Positions 48,127-57,250 of a DNA stretch of 62,590 nucleotides are shown piece after piece; the first letter of the stretch is position 1, and every line of letters begins with the position of its first letter. The position numbers and the translations under genes are program-made. The stretch spans positions 110,578 through 173,167 of the forward strand of contig NZ_MPOH02000019.1 of assembly GCF_001896135.2 (NCBI RefSeq). The letters run 5' to 3'. The notes under the pieces were generated by a model, which ran no database searches, had not been told where the DNA came from, and was given only the letters and a program-made list of their open reading frames with translations. This DNA is from Streptomyces phaeoluteigriseus. Lineage in GTDB: Bacteria > Actinomycetota > Actinomycetes > Streptomycetales > Streptomycetaceae.

Positions 48127-48251
48127 GCCCCCTATCGTCGCAGGTGCCGGGTGCGCTCATCCGTGGGGTCCCCTGCTCATTTTTTCGGACTGACGATAGA
48201 GTCGGGTCGAACCCTCATCCGGCCGTCGTCGTATCAGAAAGGTGCGCTCCG

Positions 48252-49286
48252 ATGACCGAGAATCATCATCTGCCGTCCGAACTCGATGTCCCCTCCGAGG
48301 CCCCCGACCGCAACCTCGCCCTTGAACTGGTCCGGGTGACCGAAGCGGCGGCCATGGCCGCCGGCCGCTGGGTGGGACGCGGCGACAAGAACGGCGCCGA
48401 CGGTGCCGCGGTGCGTGCCATGCGGACCCTCGTCTCCACCGTCTCGATGAACGGCGTCGTCGTCATCGGTGAGGGTGAGAAGGACGAAGCCCCGATGCTC
48501 TTCAACGGCGAGCGCGTCGGTGACGGGACCGGGCCCGAGGTCGACATCGCCGTCGACCCGATCGACGGCACCACGCTGACGGCAAAGGGCATGCCGAACG
48601 CGATCGCCGTCCTCGCGGCCACGGAGCGCGGCGCCATGTTCGACCCGTCCGCCGTGTTCTACATGGACAAACTGGTCACCGGCCCCGACGCCGCCGACTT
48701 CGTCGACATCGACGCCCCGGTGTCGGTGAACATCCGCCGGGTCGCCAAGGCCAAGCGGGCCACCCCGGAGGACGTCACCGTCGTCATCCTGGACCGGCCG
48801 CGGCACGCGGGGATCATCGACGAGATCCGCCGGACCGGTGCCCGCATCAAGCTCATCTCCGACGGCGACGTCGCCGGGTCCATCCTCGCGCTGCGGGAGG
48901 GCACCGGCGTCGACCTTCTCCTCGGCATCGGCGGCACCCCGGAGGGCATCATCTCGGCCTGCGCCGTGAAGTGCCTGGGCGGCACCATCCAGGGCAAGCT
49001 GTGGCCCAAGGACGACGAGGAGCGGCAGCGGGCGATCGACGCCGGGCACGACCTCGACCGCGTGCTCACCACCGAGGACCTGGTGACCGGGGAGAACGTG
49101 TTCTTCGTCGCCACCGGGATCACGGACGGGGAGCTGCTGCGGGGGGTGCGCTACCGGTCCGAGACCGCCGTCACCGATTCGATCGTGATGCGGTCGAAGT
49201 CCGGGACGGTGCGCAGGATCGACTCCGAGCATCGGCTCAGCAAGCTGCGGGCGTACAGCGCGATCGACTTCGACCGGGCGAAGTAG
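48252..49286 (+). CDS. glpX: fructose-1,6-bisphosphatase class II
   Basis: 344 residues from ATG 48252, with GAAAGGTG upstream. Li+-sensitive phosphatase motif VDPIDGTTLTAKGMPNAIAV at about 100-119, GEGEKDEAPML for metal binding, and LLLGIGGTPEGIISACAVKC. It makes fructose 6-phosphate in gluconeogenesis and is the sole FBPase in many actinobacteria. Confidence 0.95.
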   Translation: MTENHHLPSELDVPSEAPDRNLALELVRVTEAAAMAAGRWVGRGDKNGADGAAVRAMRTLVSTVSMNGVVVIGEGEKDEAPMLFNGERVGDGTGPEVDIAVDPIDGTTLTAKGMPNAIAVLAATERGAMFDPSAVFYMDKLVTGPDAADFVDIDAPVSVNIRRVAKAKRATPEDVTVVILDRPRHAGIIDEIRRTGARIKLISDGDVAGSILALREGTGVDLLLGIGGTPEGIISACAVKCLGGTIQGKLWPKDDEERQRAIDAGHDLDRVLTTEDLVTGENVFFVATGITDGELLRGVRYRSETAVTDSIVMRSKSGTVRRIDSEHRLSKLRAYSAIDFDRAK

Positions 49287-49346
49287 CGGCTTTCCGGTTC
49301 GTCGCCGGCAGCCGCCCCCCTGGGCAGCCGCACGTCCGGCAGAGCG

Positions 49347-49378
49347 AAGGGCGCCCCCGGTGCGGTGGGGGCGCCCTT
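49347..49378 (+). terminator. glpX terminator
   Basis: 12-bp perfect stem (49347-49358 and 49367-49378; arm AAGGGCGCCCCC) with an 8-base loop, 60 bases after glpX and before the convergent wbl gene. It probably serves both directions. Confidence 0.8.
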
Positions 49379-49390
49379 TCGCCTGGGCGT

Positions 49391-49465
49391 GGGGTTTAAC
49401 CTGCCACGCTATGCGGGGTCCTGACCTGCGACCGCTGTGCGGGGTCTAACCTGCGGCCGCTATGC
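49391..49465. repeat. three imperfect tandem repeats at the 3' end of the wbl gene
   Basis: Units start GGGGT at 49391, 49415 and 49441 with lengths 24, 26 and 25 bases; each ends GCTATGC or GCTGTGC. The third unit contains the last codons and stop of the wbl gene, so the other two look like duplications of that gene end. Confidence 0.75.
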
Positions 49466-49819
49466 GGTCCGTCGGCCTGCTCGCCTTCTTCAGTTCCACG
49501 TCTCGGCGGCGACGGCGGGCCAGGACGACCCGGCGTTCCGCGGCGGTGAGGCCGCCCCAGACGCCGTAGGGCTCCGGCTGGAGCAGGGCGTGCTCTCGGC
49601 ACTCCACCATGACCGGGCAGCCGCCGCAGACCCGCTTGGCCGCCTCCTCGCGGGAGAGCCGGGCCGCGGTGGGCTCCTTGGAGGGGGCGAAGAACAGGCC
49701 TGCCTCGTCGCGTCGCACACCGCTTCGGTGTGCCAGGGCGCGTCTTGGTCCCTGTCTCGCGCTGGCACCCGCTGGGCCGGTACGGCAGCGACCTGGGACG
49801 AATGCGGCGATTGCAGCAC
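49446..49819 (-). CDS. WhiB-like (Wbl) Fe-S transcription regulator, frameshifted as read
   Basis: From GTG 49819 (AGGAG 6 bases upstream) the frame reads LQSPHSSQVAAVPAQRVPAR to WHTEAVC, then must shift near 49714-49716 to continue RRDEAGLFFAPSKEPTAARL. One missing C repairs it and gives 125 codons. The repaired protein has the four cluster cysteines (AVC; RVCGGC; VEC), the GVWGG turn and a basic tail (LARRRRRDVELKKA). Wbl proteins bind [4Fe-4S], respond to NO or O2 and work with SigA/HrdB. Position between glpX and the fumarases suggests the wblI orthologue of S. coelicolor; that name is from memory. Confidence 0.82.
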
Positions 49820-49924
49820 GGTCTACTCCTGACGACGGCTTCGCGAGCGAGAGACGATGCAGCAAGGCCTACCCGCTGTGCGCACGCCTATGCACTGAGT
49901 CCCCAACCGCCGGATTCACGACCG

Positions 49925-50614
49925 TCAACGGTCCAGGTGTCTGCGCAAACTCCGGTCGACCTTGCGGTGGACCCGGTCGAGGATGTCCGCGACGAGCTTG
50001 CCGCGCTTGGGGCGGGCCTCGATGTTGCCGAGGACGGACCAGCCGTCGACGTAGATGACGGGGGCGTCGGGGTCGGACGAATCGAGGGTGTCCACCTCGA
50101 AGTTGCCGAGGACGCCGCCACCGGTGCCGCGCAGCGACACGTTCTCCGGGACGCGGATCTCGACGTTGCCGAAGACCGAGAACGCCTTGATGACGACCTG
50201 CTGGTACTCGAACAGCGCCTCGCTCAGGTCGATCTCCACACTGCCGAAGATCGCGTAGGCGTGGATACGGCGGCCCGCGCGCCAGCGGCCCCTGCGGACG
50301 GAGGCGCTGAAGACCGCGATCAGGTTGTCGTCCGGGTCGGCCGGGATGGCGCCGGCCGTCGGGCGGTTCGGGGCCGGCATGCGCGGTGAGGCATGCCGCT
50401 GGTGCGCGGCGGGCAGGTCCCGGACGAACACGTCCAGCTCGCCGACCGTCCTCGCGGCCAGCACGCCCTCGACGCGCTCGGCGTGCTCCTCGGCGGTCAG
50501 CCGCCCCTCGGCGAGAGCCTCGCGAAGGATGTCGGCGATGCGGTCACGGTCGGCGTCCGAGGCGCGCAACTCGCTCACCGCGGCAGGCGGTTCGGTCTGC
50601 TTCTGAAGGTCCAC
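49925..50614 (-). CDS. DUF1707 / LiaF-like domain protein
   Basis: 229 residues from GTG 50614. Residues about 12-65 are a DUF1707 domain (ELRASDADRDRIADILREAL, AEGRLTAEEHAERVEGVLAA), which resembles SHOCT-like helices. The C-terminal part is a beta-rich LiaF/DUF2154-type domain with repeated FGSVEIDL, FGNVEIRV and LGNFEVDT strands. No transmembrane helix. LiaF-like domains take part in envelope stress sensing elsewhere; the role here is unknown. It diverges from the class I fumarase gene. Confidence 0.82.
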   Translation of the reverse strand: MDLQKQTEPPAAVSELRASDADRDRIADILREALAEGRLTAEEHAERVEGVLAARTVGELDVFVRDLPAAHQRHASPRMPAPNRPTAGAIPADPDDNLIAVFSASVRRGRWRAGRRIHAYAIFGSVEIDLSEALFEYQQVVIKAFSVFGNVEIRVPENVSLRGTGGGVLGNFEVDTLDSSDPDAPVIYVDGWSVLGNIEARPKRGKLVADILDRVHRKVDRSLRRHLDR

Positions 50615-50793
50615 GGCAGCAGCGTACCGAAACACGATAGATCGCGATAGCCCTCCTCCGGGGCTGATCGGTACCGGACCGAGGTCGAACTGAGCCTTAC
50701 CTCACAAGCTCGCTGTCAGTTGCACGTTCTACGCTGGTGGACGCTTGCCAATGGAGGCCGGCCGCGCTGTCTGTCGAGTGAGGAATGGGCGAG

Positions 50794-52461
50794 ATGCCTG
50801 AGTTCGCGTACACCGATCTGCTCCCCATGGGAGAGGACACCACCCCCTACCGGCTGGTGACCTCCGAGGGTGTCTCCACCTTCGAGGCCGACGGGCGGAC
50901 CTTCCTCAAGGTGGAGCCGGAGGCGCTGCGCAAGCTCGCCGAGGAGGCGATCCACGACATCCAGCACTACCTGCGCCCGGCCCACCTCGCGCAGCTGCGC
51001 CGGATCATCGACGACCCCGAGGCGTCGGGCAACGACAAGTTCGTCGCCCTGGACCTGCTGAAGAACGCGAACATCGCGGCCGCCGGCGTGCTCCCCATGT
51101 GCCAGGACACCGGCACCGCCATCGTCATGGGCAAGCGCGGGCAGAACGTGCTGACCGACGGCGGCGACGAGGCGGCCCTCTCGCGCGGGATCTACGACGC
51201 GTACCTGAACCTGAACCTGCGCTACTCGCAGATGGCTCCCCTCACCATGTGGGAGGAGAAGAACACCGGCTCCAACCTCCCCGCCCAGATCGAGCTGTAC
51301 GCCACCGACGGCGGCGCCTACAAGTTCCTCTTCATGGCGAAGGGCGGCGGCTCCGCCAACAAGTCGTTCCTCTACCAGGAGACGAAGGCCGTCCTGAACG
51401 AGGCCTCCATGATGAAGTTCCTGGAGGAGAAGATCCGTTCGCTCGGTACGGCCGCCTGCCCGCCGTACCACCTCGCGATCGTCGTCGGCGGCACCTCCGC
51501 CGAGTACGCGCTCAAGACCGCCAAGTACGCCTCCGCGCACTACCTGGACGAGATCCCCGCCGAGGGCTCGCCGCTCGGGCACGGGTTCCGGGACAAGGAG
51601 CTGGAGGAGAAGGTCTTCGAGCTGACGCAGAAGATCGGGATCGGCGCGCAGTTCGGCGGCAAGTACTTCTGCCACGACGTGCGGGTCGTGCGGCTCCCGC
51701 GGCACGGGGCCTCGTGCCCCGTCGCCATCGCGGTGTCGTGCTCCGCCGACCGGCAGGCCGTCGCCAAGATCACCGCCGAGGGAGTCTTCCTCGAGCAGCT
51801 GGAGACCGACCCGGCGCGTTTCCTGCCGGACACGACGGACGAGCACCTCGAGTCCGACGGGGACGTCGTGCGCATCGATCTCAACCAGCCGATGGACGAC
51901 ATCCTCGCCGAGCTGACCAAGTACCCCGTGAAGACCCGGCTGTCCCTCTCCGGGCCGCTCGTCGTGGCGCGTGACATCGCGCACGCCAAGATCAAGGAGC
52001 GGTTGGACGCGGGGGAGGACATGCCGCAGTACCTCAAGGACCACCCGGTGTACTACGCCGGGCCGGCGAAGACGCCCGAGGGCTACGCGTCCGGGTCGTT
52101 CGGGCCGACCACCGCGGGGCGGATGGACTCCTACGTCGAGCAGTTCCAGGCGGCGGGCGGCTCCAAGGTGATGCTGGCGAAGGGCAACCGGTCGGCGCAG
52201 GTCACCAAGGCGTGCGACGCGCACGGCGGCTTCTACCTGGGCTCGATCGGCGGCCCGGCGGCCCGGCTCGCGCAGGACTGCATCAAGAAGGTCGAGGTCG
52301 TCGAGTACGAGGAGCTGGGCATGGAGGCCGTCTGGAAGATCGAGGTCGAGGACTTCCCTGCCTTCATCGTCGTGGACGACAAGGGCAACGACTTCTTCCA
52401 GGATCCGGCGCCGGCGCCGACGTTCACGTCGATTCCGGTGCGGGGGCCGGGGCTGGCGTAG
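50794..52461 (+). CDS. fumarate hydratase class I (Fe-S)
   Basis: 555 residues from ATG 50794 (PEFAYTDLLPMGEDTTPYRL); GAGG is 10 bases upstream, so I prefer it to ATG 50785, which sits against that site. Single-chain class I fumarase, interconverting fumarate and malate with an oxygen-sensitive [4Fe-4S] cluster. Cluster ligands include the cysteine in LPMCQDTGTA and later cysteines (AACPPYHLAI, FCHDVRVVRLPRHGASCPVA). A class II enzyme follows 208 bases downstream. Confidence 0.93.
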   Translation: MPEFAYTDLLPMGEDTTPYRLVTSEGVSTFEADGRTFLKVEPEALRKLAEEAIHDIQHYLRPAHLAQLRRIIDDPEASGNDKFVALDLLKNANIAAAGVLPMCQDTGTAIVMGKRGQNVLTDGGDEAALSRGIYDAYLNLNLRYSQMAPLTMWEEKNTGSNLPAQIELYATDGGAYKFLFMAKGGGSANKSFLYQETKAVLNEASMMKFLEEKIRSLGTAACPPYHLAIVVGGTSAEYALKTAKYASAHYLDEIPAEGSPLGHGFRDKELEEKVFELTQKIGIGAQFGGKYFCHDVRVVRLPRHGASCPVAIAVSCSADRQAVAKITAEGVFLEQLETDPARFLPDTTDEHLESDGDVVRIDLNQPMDDILAELTKYPVKTRLSLSGPLVVARDIAHAKIKERLDAGEDMPQYLKDHPVYYAGPAKTPEGYASGSFGPTTAGRMDSYVEQFQAAGGSKVMLAKGNRSAQVTKACDAHGGFYLGSIGGPAARLAQDCIKKVEVVEYEELGMEAVWKIEVEDFPAFIVVDDKGNDFFQDPAPAPTFTSIPVRGPGLA

Positions 52462-52669
52462 GGGGCCCTCGCCCCGCCGCCCCTTCCCGTTCCGGACCTG
52501 TCGCCCCCGGACCCCGCTTCGGCCCGAACGGCCTCGTTCCCGAACGCCGGACGAACGCCGGACGGGCCGGACGCAGCCACCGAGTCGGGGGGGCGGCGGG
52601 CAGGCACGGGCCGGCCCCGAACAGCCCACCACCCGGAACAACCGGGGCCGGCCGCACGCTGTACCCCGT

Positions 52670-54055
52670 ATGACCGAATACCGCATCGAACATGACTCCA
52701 TGGGCGAAGTCCGCGTACCGGCGGATGCCAAGTGGCGGGCGCAGACGCAGCGGGCCGTGGAGAACTTCCCCGTGTCCGGGCAGCGCATCGAGCGCGCGCA
52801 CATCGAGGCTCTCGCCCGGATCAAGGGTGCCGCCGCGAAGGTGAACGCCGAGCTGGGCGTGCTCGACGAGGAGATCGCCGGGGCGATCCAGGAGGCGGCC
52901 GCCGAGGTGGCCGGGGGGAAGTGGGACGAGCAGTTCCCGGTGGACGTGTTCCAGACGGGCTCGGGAACCTCGTCCAACATGAACACCAACGAGGTCGTGG
53001 CCACGCTGGCGACCGAGCGGCTCGGCCGGGACGTCCATCCGAACGACCATGTGAACGCCTCGCAGTCGTCCAACGACGTCTTCCCGTCGTCGATCCACAT
53101 CGCCGCCACCGCCGCCGTCACCCGCGATCTGATCCCCGCTCTGGAGCACCTGGCCGCCTCGCTGGAGCGCAAGGCGGAGGAGTTCGCCGATGTGGTGAAG
53201 TCGGGGCGCACCCACCTCATGGACGCCACGCCCGTGACCCTGGGACAGGAGTTCGGCGGGTACGCCGCGCAGGTGCGGTACGGCGTCGAGCGGCTGACGG
53301 CGTCCCTCCCCCGGCTCGCCGAACTGCCGTTGGGCGGCACCGCCGTGGGCACGGGCATCAACACCCCGCCCGGCTTCTCCGCGGCCGTCATCCAGGAGGT
53401 CGCCCGGGTCACCGGGCTGCCGCTGACGGAGGCGCGCGACCACTTCGAGGCGCAGGGTGCGCGCGACGGCATCGTGGAGACCAGCGGGCAGCTCCGGACG
53501 ATCGCCGTAGGACTGACGAAGATCGCCAATGATCTGCGGTGGATGGCTTCCGGGCCCAGGACGGGACTCGCGGAGATCTCGCTGCCCGATCTCCAGCCGG
53601 GTTCCTCGATCATGCCGGGCAAGGTCAACCCGGTGATCCCGGAGGCCGTGCTGATGGTCGCCGCGCAGGTCGTCGGGAACGACGCCACCGTGGCGACGGC
53701 GGGCGCCGCCGGCAATTTCGAGCTGAACGTGATGCTGCCGGTCATCGCCAAGAACGTGCTGGAGTCCATCCGGCTGCTCGCCAACGTGTCGCGGCTGCTG
53801 GCCGACCGGACCGTGGACGGGATCGTCGCCGACCGTGAACGGGCCCGCGAGTACGCCGAGTCGTCGCCCTCCGTCGTCACCCCGCTGAACAAGTACATCG
53901 GGTACGAGGAGGCCGCCAAGGTCGCCAAGAAGGCGCTGGCGGAGCGCAGGACGATCCGCGAGACGGTGCTCGACGGCGGGTACGTGGAGCGCGGTGACCT
54001 GACACTGCGACAACTCGACGAGGCGCTCGATGTCCTGCGGATGACACGCCCGTAA
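52670..54055 (+). CDS. fumC: fumarate hydratase class II
   Basis: 461 residues from ATG 52670 (TEYRIEHDSMGEVRVPADAK). Iron-independent fumarase of the aspartase/fumarase superfamily, with TGSGTSSNMNTNEV, the active-site SGRTHLMDATPVTLGQEFGG and the signature GSSIMPGKVNP. Heat- and oxygen-stable, so it backs up the class I enzyme when Fe-S clusters are damaged. The 208-base gap upstream has short CGAACGCCGGA repeats but no gene. Confidence 0.95.
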   Translation: MTEYRIEHDSMGEVRVPADAKWRAQTQRAVENFPVSGQRIERAHIEALARIKGAAAKVNAELGVLDEEIAGAIQEAAAEVAGGKWDEQFPVDVFQTGSGTSSNMNTNEVVATLATERLGRDVHPNDHVNASQSSNDVFPSSIHIAATAAVTRDLIPALEHLAASLERKAEEFADVVKSGRTHLMDATPVTLGQEFGGYAAQVRYGVERLTASLPRLAELPLGGTAVGTGINTPPGFSAAVIQEVARVTGLPLTEARDHFEAQGARDGIVETSGQLRTIAVGLTKIANDLRWMASGPRTGLAEISLPDLQPGSSIMPGKVNPVIPEAVLMVAAQVVGNDATVATAGAAGNFELNVMLPVIAKNVLESIRLLANVSRLLADRTVDGIVADRERAREYAESSPSVVTPLNKYIGYEEAAKVAKKALAERRTIRETVLDGGYVERGDLTLRQLDEALDVLRMTRP

Positions 54056-54059
54056 CCTT

Positions 54060-54075
54060 TCACGCCCCGGCGTGA
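54060..54075 (+). terminator. short hairpin after fumC
   Basis: TCACGCC (54060-54066) and GGCGTGA (54069-54075) form a 7-bp stem with a 2-base loop, 4 bases after the stop codon. Weak compared with the other terminators here. Confidence 0.5.
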
Positions 54076-54128
54076 GAACCGTGACGCGCGCCGCAGCGTC
54101 GTATGCCCATGGCACCTAATATCTCCGC

Positions 54129-54820
54129 ATGGCAGACGGTGGAGCGGTGAGACGCGGGGGAACGGACGGGGCGGCGGGCTTCTGGCGGCCCGGGGACCAG
54201 ATCCTGTGGCGGTACCGGGAGAACGGCGGCGCGGGCATTCACATCGCCCGCCCCGTCACCGTCGTCCGGGACGACGAGGAACTGCTCGCCGTGTGGCTGG
54301 CCCCCGGCACCCAGTGCGTCAGGCCCGTGCTCGCCGACGGCACTCCCCCGCACCAGGAACCGCTGCGCACGCGCTACACCAAGCCGCGGACGGTGGTGCC
54401 GGGCCGCTGGTTCGGCACCGGGGTGCTGAAGCTGGCCCGGCCGGGTCAGCCCTGGTCGGTGTGGCTGTTCTGGGAGCCGGGCTGGCGGTTCAAGAACTGG
54501 TACGTCAACCTCGAGGAGCCGCTCGTCCGTTGGGACGGCGGCGTCGACTCCGAGGACCACTTCCTCGACCTGTGTGTGTATCCCGACCGGTCCTGGGGCT
54601 GGCGCGACGAGGACGAGTTCGCGCAGGCTCAGCAGGACGGACTGATGGACGTGTCGGTGGCCGAGCGGGTCCGGGAGGCGGCCGGTCGGCGGTGGAGGTG
54701 ATCCGTGTTTGGGGAGCCCCGTTCGCCGACGGCTGGGAGAACTGGCGCCCGGATCCGTCCTGGGCCGTACCGTTGCTGCCGGAGGACTGGGACCGAACGC
54801 CCGCGCACCTGTCCACATGA
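54129..54820 (+). CDS. DUF402 domain protein, frameshifted as read
   Basis: From ATG 54129: MADGGAVRRGGTDGAAGFWR, then a DUF402 domain (TRYTKPRTVVPGRWFGTGVL, WSVWLFWEPGWRFKNWYVNL, VDSEDHFLDLCVYPDRSWGW). As written it stops after AAGRRWR, but a one-base shift near 54684 continues SAVEVIRVWGAPFADGWENW to THAHLST-like sequence ending at 54820 (DWDRTPAHLST). One missing G gives exactly 231 codons. DUF402 proteins include nucleoside di/triphosphatases with metal-binding Asp/Glu residues (D and E in DSEDHFLDL are candidates). Confidence 0.8.
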
Positions 54821-54937
54821 GACCCTTGCTGCGCCCCCGGGCGGCAAACGTAGGATCAACCTCCGCAAGGGCGCTTCAACCGCAACTCCCGGAGCGGGCG
54901 CCGGGTCTGACCTAACGTCACCGAGGGGCGGCAGGAC

Positions 54938-55120
54938 GTGAGCGAGGGGTACGAGGGCAGTACCGGCAAGGGACGCGGCAGGTCCACCGGTTGCACAGGA
55001 ACAGCCTCTGACCACGCGGGAATCCCGTTCCAGGGACATGTATTCCGGGTATCGGGTTATCTGCGGGACCGACTGCACGCGCGGCGCGCAGCCCCGGACG
55101 GACGGATTCGACACGCGTGA
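54938..55120 (+). CDS. possible 60-residue upstream ORF of the phosphatase gene
   Basis: GTG 54938 after GGCAGGAC starts SEGYEGSTGKGRGRSTGCTG, ending HARRAAPDGRIRHA with a TGA that overlaps the GTG of the phosphatase gene (GTGA). The phosphatase has no good ribosome site of its own, so coupling is plausible. Codon third positions are only moderately GC-rich and no domain is recognised; it could be a leader peptide or chance. A promoter-like TTGCTG and TAGGAT pair (19-base spacer) lies at 54826-54856. Confidence 0.35.
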   Translation: MSEGYEGSTGKGRGRSTGCTGTASDHAGIPFQGHVFRVSGYLRDRLHARRAAPDGRIRHA

Positions 55121-57225
55121 CGGAGCAGCCCACCTCCTACGAACGCCCTCAGGGCGTGGACCCCACGGATGCCCGCGGGGCGCTCCTGCGTACCCAGGGG
55201 CCCACGCCGGGCGCCACCGCCTTACCGCCCGCCGCCGCCCAGGCCCGTACCGACGGCACCCCGGACACCACCACGCCGGGCGGCCCGGCGCCCCGCCCCC
55301 AGGGGAAGGATCCGGCCGTTTCCGACGCCGAGCACTCACAACCCGCGGCGGCCGCCGAGCCGGACACCCACCGGCCGCGCCCCGCGCCCGAGGCCGTACC
55401 GCTCCAGCCGGGCGCCGAGACGCGCGCGGAGCGGCCCCCGGACGGCCGGGACCGGCGTACCGGGCAGGCGCCCACGGCCGGCCGGCAGCCCACGCCGATG
55501 CGGCGGGACGGCGACCGGCTGCGCTTCGTGGGCGCGGCGACCCGGCGGATCGCCCGTGGCCTGGACCTCGACGAGATCGTGATGGGGCTGTGCCGGGCCA
55601 CCGTGCCGACCTTCTCCGACGCGATCCTGGTCTATCTGCGCGACCCGCTGCCCGTGGGTGACGAGCGGCCGGCCGCCGACCGGGTCGTGCTGCGGCTGCG
55701 GCGCACCGACCGGATCCCCGAGGAGCGCGAGCCCGAGCCCGGGTTCGCGCAGCTCGGCATGCCGCCTCCGGAGACGCCTGAGCTGTCCGAGCTGTCCGCG
55801 GCGATCGCGGAACTGTGCGAGGTGCGGCCGGGCGGGGCGCTCGCGGAGGTGCTGCGCGGGGTGCGTCCGGTGTTCGCGGACACCCCGGCGGCGACCGCCG
55901 CGCTGCCCGAACTCCTCGGCGCGGAGAGCCGGCTGGACATTCCGGGCGGCCAGCGGGCGATCCTCGCGCCGCTGCGCGGCCGGCGCCGGGTGATCGGCGC
56001 CGCGGTGTTCATCCGCCGCCCCGAACGCATCCCGTTCGAGCCGGACGACCTGCTGGTGGCCGCCCAGCTCGCCACGCACAGCGCCCTGGGCATCGACAAG
56101 GCGGTGCTGTACGACCGTGAGGCGTACATCGCCGACGAACTCCAGCGCACGATGCTGCCGGAGACCCTGCCGCGCCCCACGGGCGTGCGGCTGGCCTCCC
56201 GCTACCTGCCGGCCGCGGAGACCGCGCGGGTCGGCGGCGACTGGTACGACGCGATCCCGCTGCCCGGCAGCCGCGTCGCGCTGGTGGTCGGCGACGTCAT
56301 GGGCCACTCCATGACCAGCGCGGCCATCATGGGCCAGCTCCGCACGACGGCCCAGACGCTGGCCGGCCTCGACCTGCCCCCGCAGGAGGTCCTGCACCAC
56401 CTCGACGAGCAGGCCCAGCGCCTCGGTACCGACCGCATGGCGACCTGCCTCTACGCCGTCTACGACCCGGTGTCGCACCGCATCACCATCGCCAACGCGG
56501 GCCATCCGCCGCCCATCCTGCTGCACCTGGGCGGGCGGGCCGAGGTGCTGCGGGTGCCGCCGGGCGCCCCGATCGGGGTCGGCGGCGTCGACTTCGAGGC
56601 CGTGGAGCTGGACGCGCCCGCGGGGGCCACCCTGCTGCTGTACACGGACGGTCTGGTGGAGTCCCGGCTGCGGGACGTGGCGACCGGCATAGAGCAGTTG
56701 CGCGAGAAGCTCGCCGCGACCGCGCAGCTGACCGGGCCGGATCACCCGCCACCGCTGGAGGCGCTCTGCGACGAGGTGCTCGACATGCTCGGTCCGGGCG
56801 ACCGGGACGACGACATCGCGCTGCTCGCCGCCCGCTTCGACGGGATCGCGCCCAGTGATGTCGCGTACTGGTTCCTGGAGCCGGAGGACGCGGCTCCCGG
56901 GCGGGCCCGGCGGCTGGCCCGGCGGGCGCTGGTCCGCTGGGGCATGGAGGACATGACGGACTCCGTCGAGCTGCTGGTGAGCGAGGTGGTCACCAACGCG
57001 GTCCGGTACGCCACGCGGCCCGTGTCGCTGCGGCTGCTGCGCACCGATGTGCTGCGCTGCGAGGTCGGCGACGACGTACCGCAGCTGCCCCGGCTGCGGC
57101 AGGCCCGCGCCACGGACGAGGGTGGCCGCGGCCTGTACCTGGTGAACCGGCTGGCCCGGCGGTGGGGGGCGACCCGGCTGAGCACCGGCAAGGTGGTCTG
57201 GTTCGAGCTGAACCGGGGCTCGTAG
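55117..57225 (+). CDS. GAF-SpoIIE (PP2C) phosphatase-HATPase regulator with an in-frame TTA codon
   Basis: 702 residues from GTG 55117. Residues 1-125 are disordered Pro/Ala/Gly-rich, 135-335 a GAF-like domain, 340-560 a SpoIIE-type PP2C phosphatase (GGDWYDAIPLPG, VVGDVMGHSMTS, YTDGLVESRL, DRDDDIALLAARF) and 590-700 an RsbW-like HATPase (ELLVSEVVTNAVRYA, DEGGRGLYLVNRL). It probably dephosphorylates an anti-anti-sigma factor. Codon 36 is TTA (55222-55224), read in Streptomyces only by the bldA tRNA, so translation should depend on bldA and favour late growth. Confidence 0.88.
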   Translation: MTEQPTSYERPQGVDPTDARGALLRTQGPTPGATALPPAAAQARTDGTPDTTTPGGPAPRPQGKDPAVSDAEHSQPAAAAEPDTHRPRPAPEAVPLQPGAETRAERPPDGRDRRTGQAPTAGRQPTPMRRDGDRLRFVGAATRRIARGLDLDEIVMGLCRATVPTFSDAILVYLRDPLPVGDERPAADRVVLRLRRTDRIPEEREPEPGFAQLGMPPPETPELSELSAAIAELCEVRPGGALAEVLRGVRPVFADTPAATAALPELLGAESRLDIPGGQRAILAPLRGRRRVIGAAVFIRRPERIPFEPDDLLVAAQLATHSALGIDKAVLYDREAYIADELQRTMLPETLPRPTGVRLASRYLPAAETARVGGDWYDAIPLPGSRVALVVGDVMGHSMTSAAIMGQLRTTAQTLAGLDLPPQEVLHHLDEQAQRLGTDRMATCLYAVYDPVSHRITIANAGHPPPILLHLGGRAEVLRVPPGAPIGVGGVDFEAVELDAPAGATLLLYTDGLVESRLRDVATGIEQLREKLAATAQLTGPDHPPPLEALCDEVLDMLGPGDRDDDIALLAARFDGIAPSDVAYWFLEPEDAAPGRARRLARRALVRWGMEDMTDSVELLVSEVVTNAVRYATRPVSLRLLRTDVLRCEVGDDVPQLPRLRQARATDEGGRGLYLVNRLARRWGATRLSTGKVVWFELNRGS

Positions 57226-57250
57226 GACGCGTCGTCCTGTGCCCTCGCCC

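Noticed and set aside
50716..54063. Long minus-strand open frame opposite both fumarase genes
   Set aside because: Antisense shadow in GC-rich DNA. The plus-strand fumarases have signature motifs and ribosome sites.
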